Below the pieces are notes generated by a model that was not told the DNA's origin, searched no databases, and worked only from the letters and a program-made list of their open reading frames with translations. Shown here one piece after another: positions 34,534 through 44,700 of a DNA stretch of 64,000 nt (positions are counted from its first letter, which is position 1; each line of letters opens with the position of its first letter). A program made the position numbers and the translations under genes. The stretch covers positions 80,823-144,822 of the forward strand of contig JAKSLE010000008.1 of the NCBI GenBank assembly GCA_024401365.1. Reading direction: 5' to 3'. The DNA is from Bacteroidales bacterium (GTDB taxonomy: Bacteria; Bacteroidota; Bacteroidia; Bacteroidales; Marinilabiliaceae).

Positions 34534-34594
34534 CAAAGCTACCTACTCTCTAGTGCAACCGGGTTGCAAATGTTCTGTAGTCATGTTATCTTTG
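34534..34594. promoter_or_regulatory. Divergent promoters with one palindromic operator
   Basis: A perfect 15-bp palindrome TGCAACC-G-GGTTGCA (34554-34568) lies between minus-strand TAGCTTTG (34541-34534, CDF gene) and plus-strand TATCTTTG (34587-34594, fur-like gene). The plus -33 TTG (34564-34566) is inside the palindrome. It is a candidate binding site of the Fur-family protein. Confidence 0.6.
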
Positions 34595-34614
34595 TGTAGA
34601 ATGAGATTAAAAGC

Positions 34615-35055
34615 ATGGACACAAACCAACAGGTAATTGATATTTTGATGCACGGCGAGGTTCGACCAACTGCTAATCGTATAGTAGTAGCTCAGTTGCT
34701 AGCCGCTTCTTCTCGCCCCCTCTCGTTGTCGGAATTGGAGGATTTGTCCGATACTCTCGACAAGTCAACTATCTTTCGTACTCTTTCTTTGTTCCGCGAC
34801 CACCATATAGTCCACGTAATTGATGATGGCTCTGCTTGCCCTCGATACGAACTGTGTGTTTGTCCCGAACATGAGGATAATGACGACCGCCACGTGCATT
34901 TTTATTGCGAGCATTGCCACAAGTCATTCTGTCTCCATGATATACCTGTTCCCGACGTGTCCAACTTGTCTCTCCCCAAGGGATATAGAGCGACTTCCAT
35001 TAATTATGTCATCAAGGGCATCTGCGCAGAATGCTCATCTCGTCACATAGAATAG
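34615..35055 (+). CDS. Fur-family metal-dependent regulator (Zur-like)
   Basis: A 146-residue Fur protein. The winged helix is RPTANRIVVAQLL..SLSELEDLSDTLDKSTIFRTL (in parts). The C-terminal metal sites include DDRHVHFYCEHCHKSFCLHD and a second Cys pair GICAECSSR. Four cysteines in two CxxC pairs form the structural zinc site. The divergent CDF exporter and the intergenic palindrome point to zinc or a similar metal. I cannot tell Zur from Fur or PerR by eye. Confidence 0.85.
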   Translation: MDTNQQVIDILMHGEVRPTANRIVVAQLLAASSRPLSLSELEDLSDTLDKSTIFRTLSLFRDHHIVHVIDDGSACPRYELCVCPEHEDNDDRHVHFYCEHCHKSFCLHDIPVPDVSNLSLPKGYRATSINYVIKGICAECSSRHIE

Positions 35056-35091
35056 ACATTTTTCACTATCTTTGAAAAAAACAATATCCTT

Positions 35092-35649
35092 ATGAGAAAG
35101 AATTTCGGAAGTAAGCCTTGGTGCTACCCAATGCCAGTATTTATTGTTGGCACATATGATGAGAATGGCAACCCTAATGCAATGAACGCTGCTTGGGGTG
35201 GCATTGATTATGACGATCGCGTCAATATCTGTATGGGGGCCGACCATAAGACTACCCAGAATCTCAAGGCCAGCAAGGCATTCACTGTTAGCATGGGCAC
35301 AGTAGACCAACTTGTAGCGTGTGATTACGTAGGCGTGGAGTCTGGCTTGAAAGCTGCCGACAAATGGCAGAAGACTGGCTGGCATGCCGAGAAAAGCGAA
35401 TTTGTCAATGCCCCAGTTATCAAGGAGCTCCCTATGACAATGGAGTGCGAACTGGTAAGCTACGACGAGAAGGAGTGCCACCTGGTAGGCCGTATAGTCA
35501 ACATCTCTGCCGATGAGTCTATCCTGACCGATGGCAAGATTGACGTATCTAAACTCCGCCCTATCTCCTTCGACCCAGTAAGCCACAGCTACCTCGAAGT
35601 CTCAACTAAAGTCGGCAACGCCTTCAAGGATGGCCTGAAATTGAAGTAA
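35092..35649 (+). CDS. Flavin reductase family protein
   Basis: A 185-residue FMN-binding split-barrel protein: WCYPMPVFIVGTYDENGNPN, then MNAAWGG, MGADHKTTQN and AFTVSMG. This fits the flavin reductase/DIM6-NTAB family found widely in anaerobes. It starts 36 bases after the fur-like gene on the same strand and may be co-transcribed. A terminator follows. Confidence 0.88.
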   Translation: MRKNFGSKPWCYPMPVFIVGTYDENGNPNAMNAAWGGIDYDDRVNICMGADHKTTQNLKASKAFTVSMGTVDQLVACDYVGVESGLKAADKWQKTGWHAEKSEFVNAPVIKELPMTMECELVSYDEKECHLVGRIVNISADESILTDGKIDVSKLRPISFDPVSHSYLEVSTKVGNAFKDGLKLK

Positions 35650-35668
35650 TACTCTCAACATACAGAAT

Positions 35669-35700
35669 AACGGATAGCCCCAAAAGCTGTCCGTTTTTTT
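35669..35700 (+). terminator. Terminator after the flavin reductase gene
   Basis: A stem AACGGATAGC..GCTGTCCGTT (one G-T pair) followed by a T run. Confidence 0.85.
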
Positions 35701-35733
35701 ATCTCTAATACCCCCATCAAAAATCATAATCCC

Positions 35734-36258
35734 TCACGCCGCTATCTTCCCTATCGCCTCAAAATATTCTTCTTCGTCCCCGAACTTCCTGTAATAGAAT
35801 GGCGAAGCCTTGTCCATCTCTTCCCATTCTTTTGTATCACACAACTTGCTCATTACCAGTATATTCATCTCTCTCGTCTCTTCCTTCTTCTTCCCCAGTC
35901 GCCCGAGCCTAATTCTCCTCAACGCTTCCTCAAGCTCTATCCCATATTCTTTCAGCAAGCCATAAAAGTAAGAAACCGCTGCTCTGTGCCCTCCTTTTAT
36001 CTTGTGCCTCTTGGCTTCTCGCTCCCAATGTCTCTTTTTGTTCCACTGCTTCAGTTCGTATGAGGCTAGTTTCTGCGCATCGGCAAACATATCCCTACAG
36101 TTTCTCTGCTTCTTCGTTACCTCTACTCCTATCAAGAAATACCCACTGGGACAACGCTTTATATACACGCTCTTCCCCGTCAGCCTGGCTGAGCTATCCT
36201 TCCTGGCCGCCTTCCTCGCTATCGTAATGCACTTATGTACTATGCTGACTCTTGCCAC
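35734..36258 (-). CDS. Basic protein of unknown function
   Basis: A 174-residue, very lysine/arginine-rich protein (ARKAARKDSSARLTGKSVYI, then WNKKRHWEREAKRHKIKGG). The N-terminus has a strand-like YIKRCPSGYFLIGVEV. The C-terminus is acidic (WEEMDKASPFYYRKFGDEEE). It looks like a real gene from composition and length, but I do not recognise it. The plus-strand neighbour ends with a terminator, so it is alone. Confidence 0.6.
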   Translation of the reverse strand: MARVSIVHKCITIARKAARKDSSARLTGKSVYIKRCPSGYFLIGVEVTKKQRNCRDMFADAQKLASYELKQWNKKRHWEREAKRHKIKGGHRAAVSYFYGLLKEYGIELEEALRRIRLGRLGKKKEETREMNILVMSKLCDTKEWEEMDKASPFYYRKFGDEEEYFEAIGKIAA

Positions 36259-36463
36259 TTCTCTTAAAAGTTATATTGATAAAAATCCGACTGCAAATAT
36301 AATACACCAACCCTAATTCCTACCATTCACATTAAAAAAAATTGCGAGCAAACATAGCCTTCTCTTATACTAGCAACTGCCTACCCATAGTCCAGCCACA
36401 ATGTCGCCACTGTGTCAGATGGCTTCATTATCCCTGTTTCTTTACAATAGAAGAAAAAAAGAA

Positions 36464-36712
36464 TTATACACTATCATACGCCCAAGCTACGATAATCAGA
36501 GTCCAAAATGAATTTTTAGCACCGAATCTTCGTTTGTTCAATCGGAAATGTGTAATCTCTATTTCGGTCGTCCTCCCTTCTGCCTTCAACTGAGCAATTT
36601 TCTCTTCAATATCCGCCTGCGAATTACCATTGAGCTGCTTCCAGGCTTCCTCTTGATAGTAGTTGGCTATCTCAAGTCCTGCATGGCGGCTTGCCGATAA
36701 GGACTTCAGCAT
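36464..36712 (-). CDS. Small unknown protein (82 aa)
   Basis: A minus-strand frame from ATG at 36712: MLKSLSASRHAGLEIANYYQ and then a coiled helical stretch (SQADIEEKIAQLKAEGRTTE). The composition is protein-like. The last 15 residues look less natural, so the 3' end may be altered. It is divergent from the small frame at 36720 with only 7 bases between the starts, which leaves no room for promoters; one of them may be a gene fragment. Confidence 0.4.
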   Translation of the reverse strand: MLKSLSASRHAGLEIANYYQEEAWKQLNGNSQADIEEKIAQLKAEGRTTEIEITHFRLNKRRFGAKNSFWTLIIVAWAYDSV

Positions 36713-36719
36713 TACCAAT

Positions 36720-36872
36720 ATGCCGCTTTCTCAGAATGATTATGAGGTTATGCAGGAAGCCATAGATATGCTTCGACAGCTGGAGGATTTCAGCCAATTC
36801 AGCGAGATGAGCGATGTGGTGAGCCGACTTCAGGATAAACTGGCCATAGGTTCGGTTATTTTTGTTTGCTAA
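36720..36872 (+). CDS. Small unknown protein (50 aa)
   Basis: A plus-strand frame from ATG at 36720: MPLSQNDYEVMQEAIDMLRQ, then a helical EDFSQFSEMSDVVSRLQDKL. It looks like part of an alpha-helical protein. Its family is unknown. It borders the defence island. Confidence 0.35.
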   Translation: MPLSQNDYEVMQEAIDMLRQLEDFSQFSEMSDVVSRLQDKLAIGSVIFVC

Positions 36873-37205
36873 AAACTACTTACCTCCTCGAAAATGAAAC
36901 ATATTGAATATCAATATATTATGAAATTATGATACAAATATGGAGCATAAATATTAGTTGCCATACTACCGAAATGTTACTGATATTTGCCTGTTATTGG
37001 AACAAAGATACAAGTATCTATCAATAAACCATAAGCCGCAAAATATGGATTAAGCAATATGGTGTAAAACAACTATTGTGATAGTAAAAATACACATCAG
37101 CAAATGTTATTCAAGTCCATTTATTGATTGTTTTGTCATTTATTTGCAACATTGCTATTTGTTATGCGTATAAAGACATATTAATAAATAAAAAAATATT
37201 ATTCT
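36873..37205. other. AT-rich gap before the defence island
   Basis: No gene seen. A minus-strand TATCTTTG (37010-37003) points left. No clear plus-strand promoter for the XRE gene at 37206 could be chosen; its leader is extremely A/T rich. Confidence 0.5.
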
Positions 37206-37406
37206 ATGGAAACAAGACCATTAAATAGGATCAAAGTCGTACTGGCTGAAAAAATGGTTTCCAATAAGGAATTGGCAGAGAAACTAGGAAAAGACCCTGC
37301 GACTATTTCGAAATGGGTGACAAATACGTCCCAGCCTTCATTGGAGAATCTTATTGAGATTGCCAGATGTCTTGATTGCGAAATTAATGATCTTGTTAGA
37401 AAATAA
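37206..37406 (+). CDS. XRE-family helix-turn-helix regulator
   Basis: A 66-residue Cro/C1-type DNA-binding protein: [20 protein letters not shown] (helix-turn-helix), then [20 protein letters not shown]. It is a single-domain HTH protein of the kind often found as the first gene of restriction or defence operons, where it delays or limits expression. It lies 13 bases before the helicase gene on the same strand, so it is the likely controller of the whole 25.7-kb transcript. Confidence 0.85.
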   Translation: METRPLNRIKVVLAEKMVSNKELAEKLGKDPATISKWVTNTSQPSLENLIEIARCLDCEINDLVRK

Positions 37407-37419
37407 AAAGAGGTGCAAC

Positions 37420-40212
37420 ATGATAAACTATTCTCCAGGACAACGAATAACTGTCCGTGGTGAGGATTTTCTCATCACTCGCGTGGAACGCAACCTTAAT
37501 GGTGCGCACCTCATTTATGTAAAAGGATTAAGCGAATTGGTTCGTAATCATAGTTTTGTTTTCGACACCGATTTGGACAAAAATATAGAAATAGTAAGTT
37601 CTTCTAATTCTGTTTTAGTTGGCGACGATGATCCTCGTTGGCGTAAGACTAGATTGCTGATAGAAACTGCTTTGCGTAGTAATGCATACTTTTCAAATAA
37701 GATTACTGTAGCGCATAATGGTGCATTTGATGTTGCTGAGTATCAAATGACTCCAACATTGAAGGCCTTTGAGTTGCCAAGACCGCGTTTGCTTATTGCT
37801 GATGGTGTCGGTTTGGGAAAGACTATCGAAGTCGGAATTTTCCTTGCTGAAATGATTCGTCGTGGTCGTGGCAAGCGTATTTTAGTGTGTGCATTAAAAA
37901 GTATTTTGGCGCAGTTTCAGGAGGAAATATGGAATAGATTCGCTATTCCTCTTGTACGCCTAGATAGTCTTGGCGTTGCTAAGATTCAGAATGAGATTCC
38001 ACTCAACAAGAATCCATTTGACTATTACGACAAGACCATCATATCTATCGATACACTCAAGAATAATGGTCGTTTTCGTGCCTGGCTCGAGAAGACTCAT
38101 TGGGATATTATCGTTATAGACGAATGCCATAAGGTAGCCAACGACGAGAGTCTGCGTGGCGATTTGGCGCAGTTCCTTGCACAGAAGTGCGACTCGATGA
38201 TTCTTACTTCTGCAACGCCTCATAATGGTTCAGCCGAATCGTTTGCCAATCTTATGCGTATGCTCGAACCTATCTCCATTCCTAGAAATGGTGAATATAC
38301 AAAGGAGCATGTAATGCCATATTATGTTCGACGATTCAAGAATGACATTGCTGATGAGCGCATACGTAGCCAGTTTCAAGAGCGTAAGGTGGTTTCTTTG
38401 GATGTGAAACTGACTCCACAGGAAGAAAACGTTTTGAGCATGCAACATGCTGAGTTTGTGAACTTGAACAATAGTGCCACTCACGATCCTTTGTTTGCTC
38501 TGACAGTGTTTAAGAGCTTTTTGTCGTCTCCAATGGCGGCATTAAAAACCTTGGAGGAGCGACAGAAAAAGGATGAGAACAGTGAATTGGAGAGTATTAT
38601 TGCGGATGTAGAAGCCCTTGTGACTTTCCGCATTGACTCAAGATACGAAGCGCTAAAGACAAAACTCCTGGACATTTGGTCAAAGAACAAGCAAGAGCGT
38701 ATTGTAATCTTCACCGAGCGTATTGTTACAATGAAGTATCTTGCAGAGCGTATCATGAAAGAGTTCGGCTTGAATAGCGATCAAGTGAAGCGTTTCGATG
38801 GCTCACTATCTGACACAGAGCAGGAGGAAATGGTAAGCGATTTTGCAAAAGAAGATAGCAAAGTTCGTGTATTCATCTCCAGCGATAGTGGTAGCCAAGG
38901 TGTCAACCTTCACTACTTCTGCCATATCATGTTCAATTATGACATACCATGGAGCCTCATTACACTAGAACAGCGTAATGGACGTATTGATCGTTATGGT
39001 CAGAAACAGACACCTGTGATTTATTACCTTGTGGCTAAGAGTGAACGAGAGGATCTTAAGACAGATTTCCGTATCATCGATAAGCTTCGTGATAAGGAGC
39101 AGGAGGTACACGACACTCTTGGCGATGCTATGAGCGTCATGGAGCTCTATAATGTGCAGAAGGAGGAGAAGGCCATTGGTGATATGCTTCAGGGTAAGAG
39201 AGATACGGATGTCATAGAGCCAGAGCCACAGCGACGTCGTCGTCCAATGGGCTTTAAGAAAGATGTTGAAAAAACTCCTGCCAAGGAACGCCTGTCGGAA
39301 AACATTTTTGAACCTCGTTTTTCGCTCTACAAGGAAGATATGGACTTTTACAAGGACCTGTTTGATGAACTCGAGGCAATCGGTAGCATTAAGCATGGAG
39401 ATGTAACCCTACGTGACGAAGCTACAGTTCCCTACGTCGAGATTAAGAATAATCAGGAATTACGTGAGGTACTGTATGATATACCATCAGAGGCATTCCC
39501 TCAAGACAATATATTCCGTTTGGCTACCGACAAGGCATGGCTCAACAAGTCGATAGCTGAGTCACGTAAGAGCACGAAGAGTGGTTGGAGCAAATTTTTG
39601 CCTCTCTATGACTTGCATCCCATTATTCAGTATCTGCTTACAAAGTTCACGGCTTCATTGCCTAAGACCCAAGCTATGTCTGTTCGTTCAACTGGACTCA
39701 CTAGAGGTATGAGTTATTATCTGTTCTATGGTAGCCATTGCAATGGGTTGGGGCAAAATCTCGTTAGCAAATTCTTTGTCGTGCCACTGAATACTGCAGG
39801 TGAAGTCAAGGAGGCACCTATGTCATTCCATGATTTTTGCGAGAAATATTCCATCCAGACGGGCTTCATGCATGGCTCGTCAAACAATAGTGATATAGAT
39901 ACCTTGCAAGCTAATTTGGAGCAGGCAATTCTATTTGGATTAAGCTACATGTATAATGCGCAGAATAAGACGAGTGCTGATATGGAGAAACAGTTGAATA
40001 TTTACAAGAAGAAACTGTCTGAGTGGGCAGATATTGCAAATTCACTGTTCCCCGACGAAGATGTGACGATAACTCGTACAAATCAATATAAGAAAGAGAA
40101 AGAAGAGATTCAGAAGATAACGGACAAATCAAGTCAGTTCTATCAAGATCTATTCTCTCTTGACGAAGCTGATCCATATATGCGCCTGCTTGCTGTTTTT
40201 CATAACATCTGA
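37420..40212 (+). CDS. SNF2-type helicase (DrmD-like)
   Basis: A 930-residue SNF2/RapA-like DNA translocase. Helicase motifs: Walker [15 protein letters not shown] (about 126-139), DECH box [22 protein letters not shown] (motif III), and the C-terminal [10 protein letters not shown] and [12 protein letters not shown] (motifs V-VI). The layout, including the N-terminal segment before the ATPase ([18 protein letters not shown]), resembles DrmD of class 1 DISARM. The start at 37420 has an AAGAGG-like site before it; an earlier in-frame codon lies inside the XRE gene and is rejected. It is followed after 13 bases by the AlbA_2 gene. Confidence 0.85.
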   Translation: MINYSPGQRITVRGEDFLITRVERNLNGAHLIYVKGLSELVRNHSFVFDTDLDKNIEIVSSSNSVLVGDDDPRWRKTRLLIETALRSNAYFSNKITVAHNGAFDVAEYQMTPTLKAFELPRPRLLIADGVGLGKTIEVGIFLAEMIRRGRGKRILVCALKSILAQFQEEIWNRFAIPLVRLDSLGVAKIQNEIPLNKNPFDYYDKTIISIDTLKNNGRFRAWLEKTHWDIIVIDECHKVANDESLRGDLAQFLAQKCDSMILTSATPHNGSAESFANLMRMLEPISIPRNGEYTKEHVMPYYVRRFKNDIADERIRSQFQERKVVSLDVKLTPQEENVLSMQHAEFVNLNNSATHDPLFALTVFKSFLSSPMAALKTLEERQKKDENSELESIIADVEALVTFRIDSRYEALKTKLLDIWSKNKQERIVIFTERIVTMKYLAERIMKEFGLNSDQVKRFDGSLSDTEQEEMVSDFAKEDSKVRVFISSDSGSQGVNLHYFCHIMFNYDIPWSLITLEQRNGRIDRYGQKQTPVIYYLVAKSEREDLKTDFRIIDKLRDKEQEVHDTLGDAMSVMELYNVQKEEKAIGDMLQGKRDTDVIEPEPQRRRRPMGFKKDVEKTPAKERLSENIFEPRFSLYKEDMDFYKDLFDELEAIGSIKHGDVTLRDEATVPYVEIKNNQELREVLYDIPSEAFPQDNIFRLATDKAWLNKSIAESRKSTKSGWSKFLPLYDLHPIIQYLLTKFTASLPKTQAMSVRSTGLTRGMSYYLFYGSHCNGLGQNLVSKFFVVPLNTAGEVKEAPMSFHDFCEKYSIQTGFMHGSSNNSDIDTLQANLEQAILFGLSYMYNAQNKTSADMEKQLNIYKKKLSEWADIANSLFPDEDVTITRTNQYKKEKEEIQKITDKSSQFYQDLFSLDEADPYMRLLAVFHNI

Positions 40213-40225
40213 CTTTTAAACAAAA

Positions 40226-41731
40226 ATGAAAATATCTGCCGAACAAATAAAACTCTGGATTACTGAGGGTGAACACATTTCTATGGAGTTCAAACGTTCA
40301 CGCAAGTCGCTATCACGCTCAGCCTTCGATTCTATCTGCGCAATGCTCAACCGTGCAGGTGGTCACATTCTGCTTGGAGTCGAGGACGATGGAACAATTG
40401 AGGGTGTTGAGGATGCCAAGCAACAACAGGCGACACTCATCAAGGATATGAATAATGAGCAGCTGATTCGTCCTGCTATCTTTATGAACAATGAGATTGT
40501 GTCAGTTGATGGCAAGGATGTGATATGTATTACAGTGCCAGAGAGCAGACATATTCATACCTACAAAGGAAATATCTGGGACAGAAATGGTGAAGGCGAT
40601 TTCATCGTTAAGAGTGATGATGCCATAGCTATGATGGCTATACGCAAGCAAGATGGCTCTAGCGAAAATCGAGTTTATCCGCAACTGCGTTTCGAAGACT
40701 TCGACCCTGCCACTTTTACATATATGCGCAAGGAGATAGCACGTCGTAATCCTCATCATGCATGGCTATCCATGACTGATGATGAGATACTGCGTTCTCG
40801 TCGTATGTATCTGCGTGATCGGGAAGGCAATGAAGGATACACCATGGCTGCTGCATTGCTCTTTGGAGGTCCAATGGCATTGGGCATTGCTGGCAGAAAC
40901 TGCGTGTCCGATTTGCTATATCGCACCAAGCCAGACATGGTGCTTTACGATGATCGTCTAAAACTAGATTGTAACATACTCCAAGCATATAGTCAGATTT
41001 TTCAGTTCTGCGAGAAACATCTCGATGAGAAACCATATATCGGCAGTGACGGACAGCGTATCAGTCTGCGTAACGCTATTATGCGTGAGTGGATTATCAA
41101 CTTCCTCATCCACCGTGAATATGCCAATCCGTCTATTGCACGACTTATTATCACTCCGCAGAGCATCATGTCTGAGAATGCCAACCGCCCTCGCTACAAC
41201 ATGCATATCACGGTTGACCAGCTTCTCCCATTCCCAAAGAATCCTATCATAGCCAGCGTATTTCGCGAGATGGGATGGATAGAAGAGGTTGGTGCAGGTG
41301 CTACCACTTTCAAGAACTACTGTCCGCTGTTCTACGCAGGTCTTATGCCAGAGATAGAGGACGGTGATGATTTCCGCTGTACATTGAGGCTATATAAAGA
41401 AGAAAGTATCCAAGAAAGTAACCAAGATGACCATGTAAATGAACCTGTAGATAGTGAAAGCAACCAAGGTGACGGATTAAATGACGGATTAAATGACGGA
41501 TTAAATGACGGATTAAATTTATTATCATCTGAGGAGCACAACATTGTTATGTTGTTACTTAAATCGCCATCGATTACTTATGCTGATTTAGTAGATGTCA
41601 CCAAGCAATCAGACTCTACAATTACACGAATTCTTCGCCATCTTCGTCAACTCGGCATTCTCTCACGTAACGGCTCTAAAAAGACCGGCACCTGGGTAGT
41701 TTCCGAAAAATATAAACGTCCTAAGAAATAA
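40226..41731 (+). CDS. AlbA_2 / HATPase-type regulator-like protein with winged-helix tail
   Basis: A 501-residue protein of the COG2865 type. Residues about 10-130 are the AlbA_2 (Schlafen-like) domain: EGEHISMEFKRSRKSL and NRAGGHILLGVEDDGTIEGV. The middle (AIMREWIINFLIHREYANPS..GWIEEVGAGATTFKN, in parts) is the HATPase_c_4-like region. A four-residue repeat (NDGL x4) links to a C-terminal winged helix (SDSTITRILRHLRQLGILSR). Such proteins are abundant in Bacteroidetes defence islands; their role is unproven. It sits between helicase and methylase with gaps of 13 and 6 bases. Confidence 0.8.
   Translation: MKISAEQIKLWITEGEHISMEFKRSRKSLSRSAFDSICAMLNRAGGHILLGVEDDGTIEGVEDAKQQQATLIKDMNNEQLIRPAIFMNNEIVSVDGKDVICITVPESRHIHTYKGNIWDRNGEGDFIVKSDDAIAMMAIRKQDGSSENRVYPQLRFEDFDPATFTYMRKEIARRNPHHAWLSMTDDEILRSRRMYLRDREGNEGYTMAAALLFGGPMALGIAGRNCVSDLLYRTKPDMVLYDDRLKLDCNILQAYSQIFQFCEKHLDEKPYIGSDGQRISLRNAIMREWIINFLIHREYANPSIARLIITPQSIMSENANRPRYNMHITVDQLLPFPKNPIIASVFREMGWIEEVGAGATTFKNYCPLFYAGLMPEIEDGDDFRCTLRLYKEESIQESNQDDHVNEPVDSESNQGDGLNDGLNDGLNDGLNLLSSEEHNIVMLLLKSPSITYADLVDVTKQSDSTITRILRHLRQLGILSRNGSKKTGTWVVSEKYKRPKK
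41471..41518 (+). repeat. In-frame 12-bp tandem repeat, four copies
   Basis: Four exact copies of GACGGATTAAAT encode a repeated DGLN linker before the winged-helix domain. Gain or loss of units would keep the frame. Confidence 0.95.
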
Positions 41732-41737
41732 CACATC

Positions 41738-44700
41738 ATGGCAGAAAATATAACATACAGGTTCATACAAAATGTCGGTGATTATTTTCCTTCGGGCTAT
41801 TTTACCGATGATTTCGTTGCCAAGGTGCAGAATTGCGCAGGACGCAGCAGTGAAGAAATGCAGGCGTTGTGCAGTCCATATGTGCAAATCAGAGGAGAAT
41901 ATGAAGAGTACAAGAACTTCATTATCAATGGTCGTGCCCGTATCGAAGATAAGATCAAACACACTCATGATTGGCATACGACCTTGCTTAAGAAGTTGGG
42001 ATATGACACCAATAATGCATATCAGGAAGCCTACGTGGTTAAAGAGGGGGGCAATGATTCTCCTACTGAAATCATTCCAGTTCGCCATATAATCAGAAGT
42101 GGAGATCAGGTCTCTATGCTTATCATGGAGATGCAGAACCTGATAACCATAAACGATAATGAGCCAGATGGACTCTTCAAACAGCAGTATGAGGATGATC
42201 GTACCTCTGGCCAGCAGCGTTATTATGGTGGTCAGTGGAAGCAGGTAATCCCAGCCATGTATCTTGATCGCGAGAAGTATCATTTCTCTCCTGCTATCAT
42301 CAACAAGGCTATTACTCAGATTTTCCTCATGCCAGAGGAACGTCGTCCGCACTATGTGTTGATGCTTGCTGGCAACACCGTGTTCCTGCTTGATCAGGAT
42401 AAGTGGGCTCGTGGCTCATATCTTCAGTTCTCGCTTGATGACCTGTATTTCCAGGGACAGATCAAGAATTATCGTCTGCATTACGCACTCTTCCATTTGC
42501 TCTGCTGCAAGGAAACACTTGCCGCAGATGGTCAGACCGTTCTTATGGACACTCTCATCGAAGAGAGTTACAAGAACGCTTACGAAGTAACCAAGGACTT
42601 GAAGGAAGGTGTAATCTTTGCTGTCGAGACTCTTGCTAACGAGGCTTTATACTACATGCGCAATGTCGTGAACATGCCTTTTGGAAAGTATAATAAGGAA
42701 ACTGGCATTTACGATGAGACGGATGATAGCTTTGAGGCAGAAGTTAAGGATGATTGCTTGACTATCATCTACCGTCTGCTGTTCCTCTTCTATGCCGAAA
42801 GCCGTGAAGAGTTGGAGATTCTGCCTGTTGGTGACGAAGTTTATAAGCTTGGTTACTCTTTGGAGTCATTGCGCGACCTCGAAATGATGCGTCTCAACTC
42901 ACAGGCAAGTCGTGATGGTTATTTCTTCGATGATAGTATTCTGCATCTGTTCGGTTTGCTTGCTAATGGCCATCATGTAACCGATAAGGTCAACAACAAG
43001 AGTTTCCGAGTACGTCCTATTGATTCCCCTCTTTTCAACAACAAGAATCTCCACCATCTTGGTGATGTCCGCTTCCGAAATATCAAGTGGCAGGAGGTCA
43101 TTAAGGCACTGTCTCTTTCAAAGAAAAGGAACTATTGTGGACGTATCAGTTATGCCAACCTGGGTGTAAACCAGTTGGGTAGCGTATATGAGAGCTTGCT
43201 TGCTTTCCGAGGTTTTTATGCTGAGGAGGACTACATCGAGGTTCATAAGGCAAACGAACCACAAGATGGTACTTTCCTCGTGCCATACAGCCGTATGGGT
43301 GACTTCGACATCAGCGAGGTGCTTACAAATCCAGAGACAGGAGCTCCACAGATTCTGCCAAAGGGAACCTTTGTCTATCGCCTGAATGGACGTGACCGTC
43401 AGAAGTCTGCCAGCTACTATACACCAGAGGTTCTGACTCGTAGCACGGTAAAATACACGTTGAAGTCTATCATTGATGACGTGCGTGACAACAAGCGCAA
43501 GGCAACAGAACTCCTTGAACTGAAGATTCTGGAGCCAGCAATGGGTGCAGCAGCTTTCCAGAATGAGGTAATCAACCAACTTGCGGAGGCTTACCTTCTT
43601 CATCAGCAACGTCAACAGCGTGAGGCAGGTTTGAGCAATTGGCGTATTTCGCCTGACCAGTACCGCAATGAGTTGCAGAAGGTCAAAGCCTATATTGCTA
43701 CCCATAATGTCTATGGCGTTGACTTAAACCCAACAGCAGTTGAGCTTGGTAAGCTTTCTTTGTGGCTGAATGTAATCCACAAGGACATGGAAACTCCGTT
43801 CTTCGCTAACCGTATCTGTGTGGGTAATGCTGTGATTGGTGCTTGGTTGAAAGTGTATAGCAAGAATGAGTTCTATGGCATCTCAGAGCGATATGGTGCA
43901 AAGCTGAAGCCTAACAAGTGGTGGGAGAAAGCACCTCACAAGGTTAAGTTCTTCGCGAACCGTGTCAATCGCTCTGTCAATGATGTGTATCATTTCCTCC
44001 TTCCTGATGCAAACATGCTCGGTGTCCGTAGTATCAAGGAACAGAAGAAGGAACATCCAACTGAAGAAAATCGTATGGCTGCTATCCTTAAAGACTGGAC
44101 AGCACCTATTGCGTCATACGATTTCCAGATCCTCCAGCGTCTTTCGGCTAAGATTGACATCTTGCTAAAGGATTACTTCTCCGACCAGATTTCTATCGAG
44201 AAATATACCAATAACCGTCGTGAGATATGGGATGGTATCGACCACTCCAACCAAGAATCCCTTTTCAAGGAAGAGGAACAAGCTGAGTCTTATGCTCGTA
44301 AGCAGACACTCTTCGATACTCGTTACGGACATGACAATGCCTATCGTAAGTTAAAACTGGCGATGGACTATTGGTGTTCGCTATGGTTCTGGGAGTACAA
44401 AGATGCAGATAGTCTTCCTACCCGTCAGGAGTATTGGGCTGACATCGAAGCTCTTCTTGATGTGGATGACGAAAAACTCGACAACAGGACTCGTAAAGCA
44501 CTGGAACGTACTGGAATGGTGTCTGATGACACAGATGTAGAATACAATCGTATCTCTGAAGACGAGTCTCAGATTGTAGCCAAGACGCAGGAGGAGATGC
44601 TTACTGCTGCTCATGGCAAGACCAACCTTTTCTCAGATGATGATCCGCTTCGTTTGAAGATTGTCTGTCGCCTTGCAGAACGATACCGTTTCTTCCATCC

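Noticed and set aside
37354-37419. Longer start of the SNF2 helicase gene
   Set aside because: The extra codons lie inside the XRE gene. The ATG at 37420 has a purine-rich site and fits the protein start INYSPGQR.
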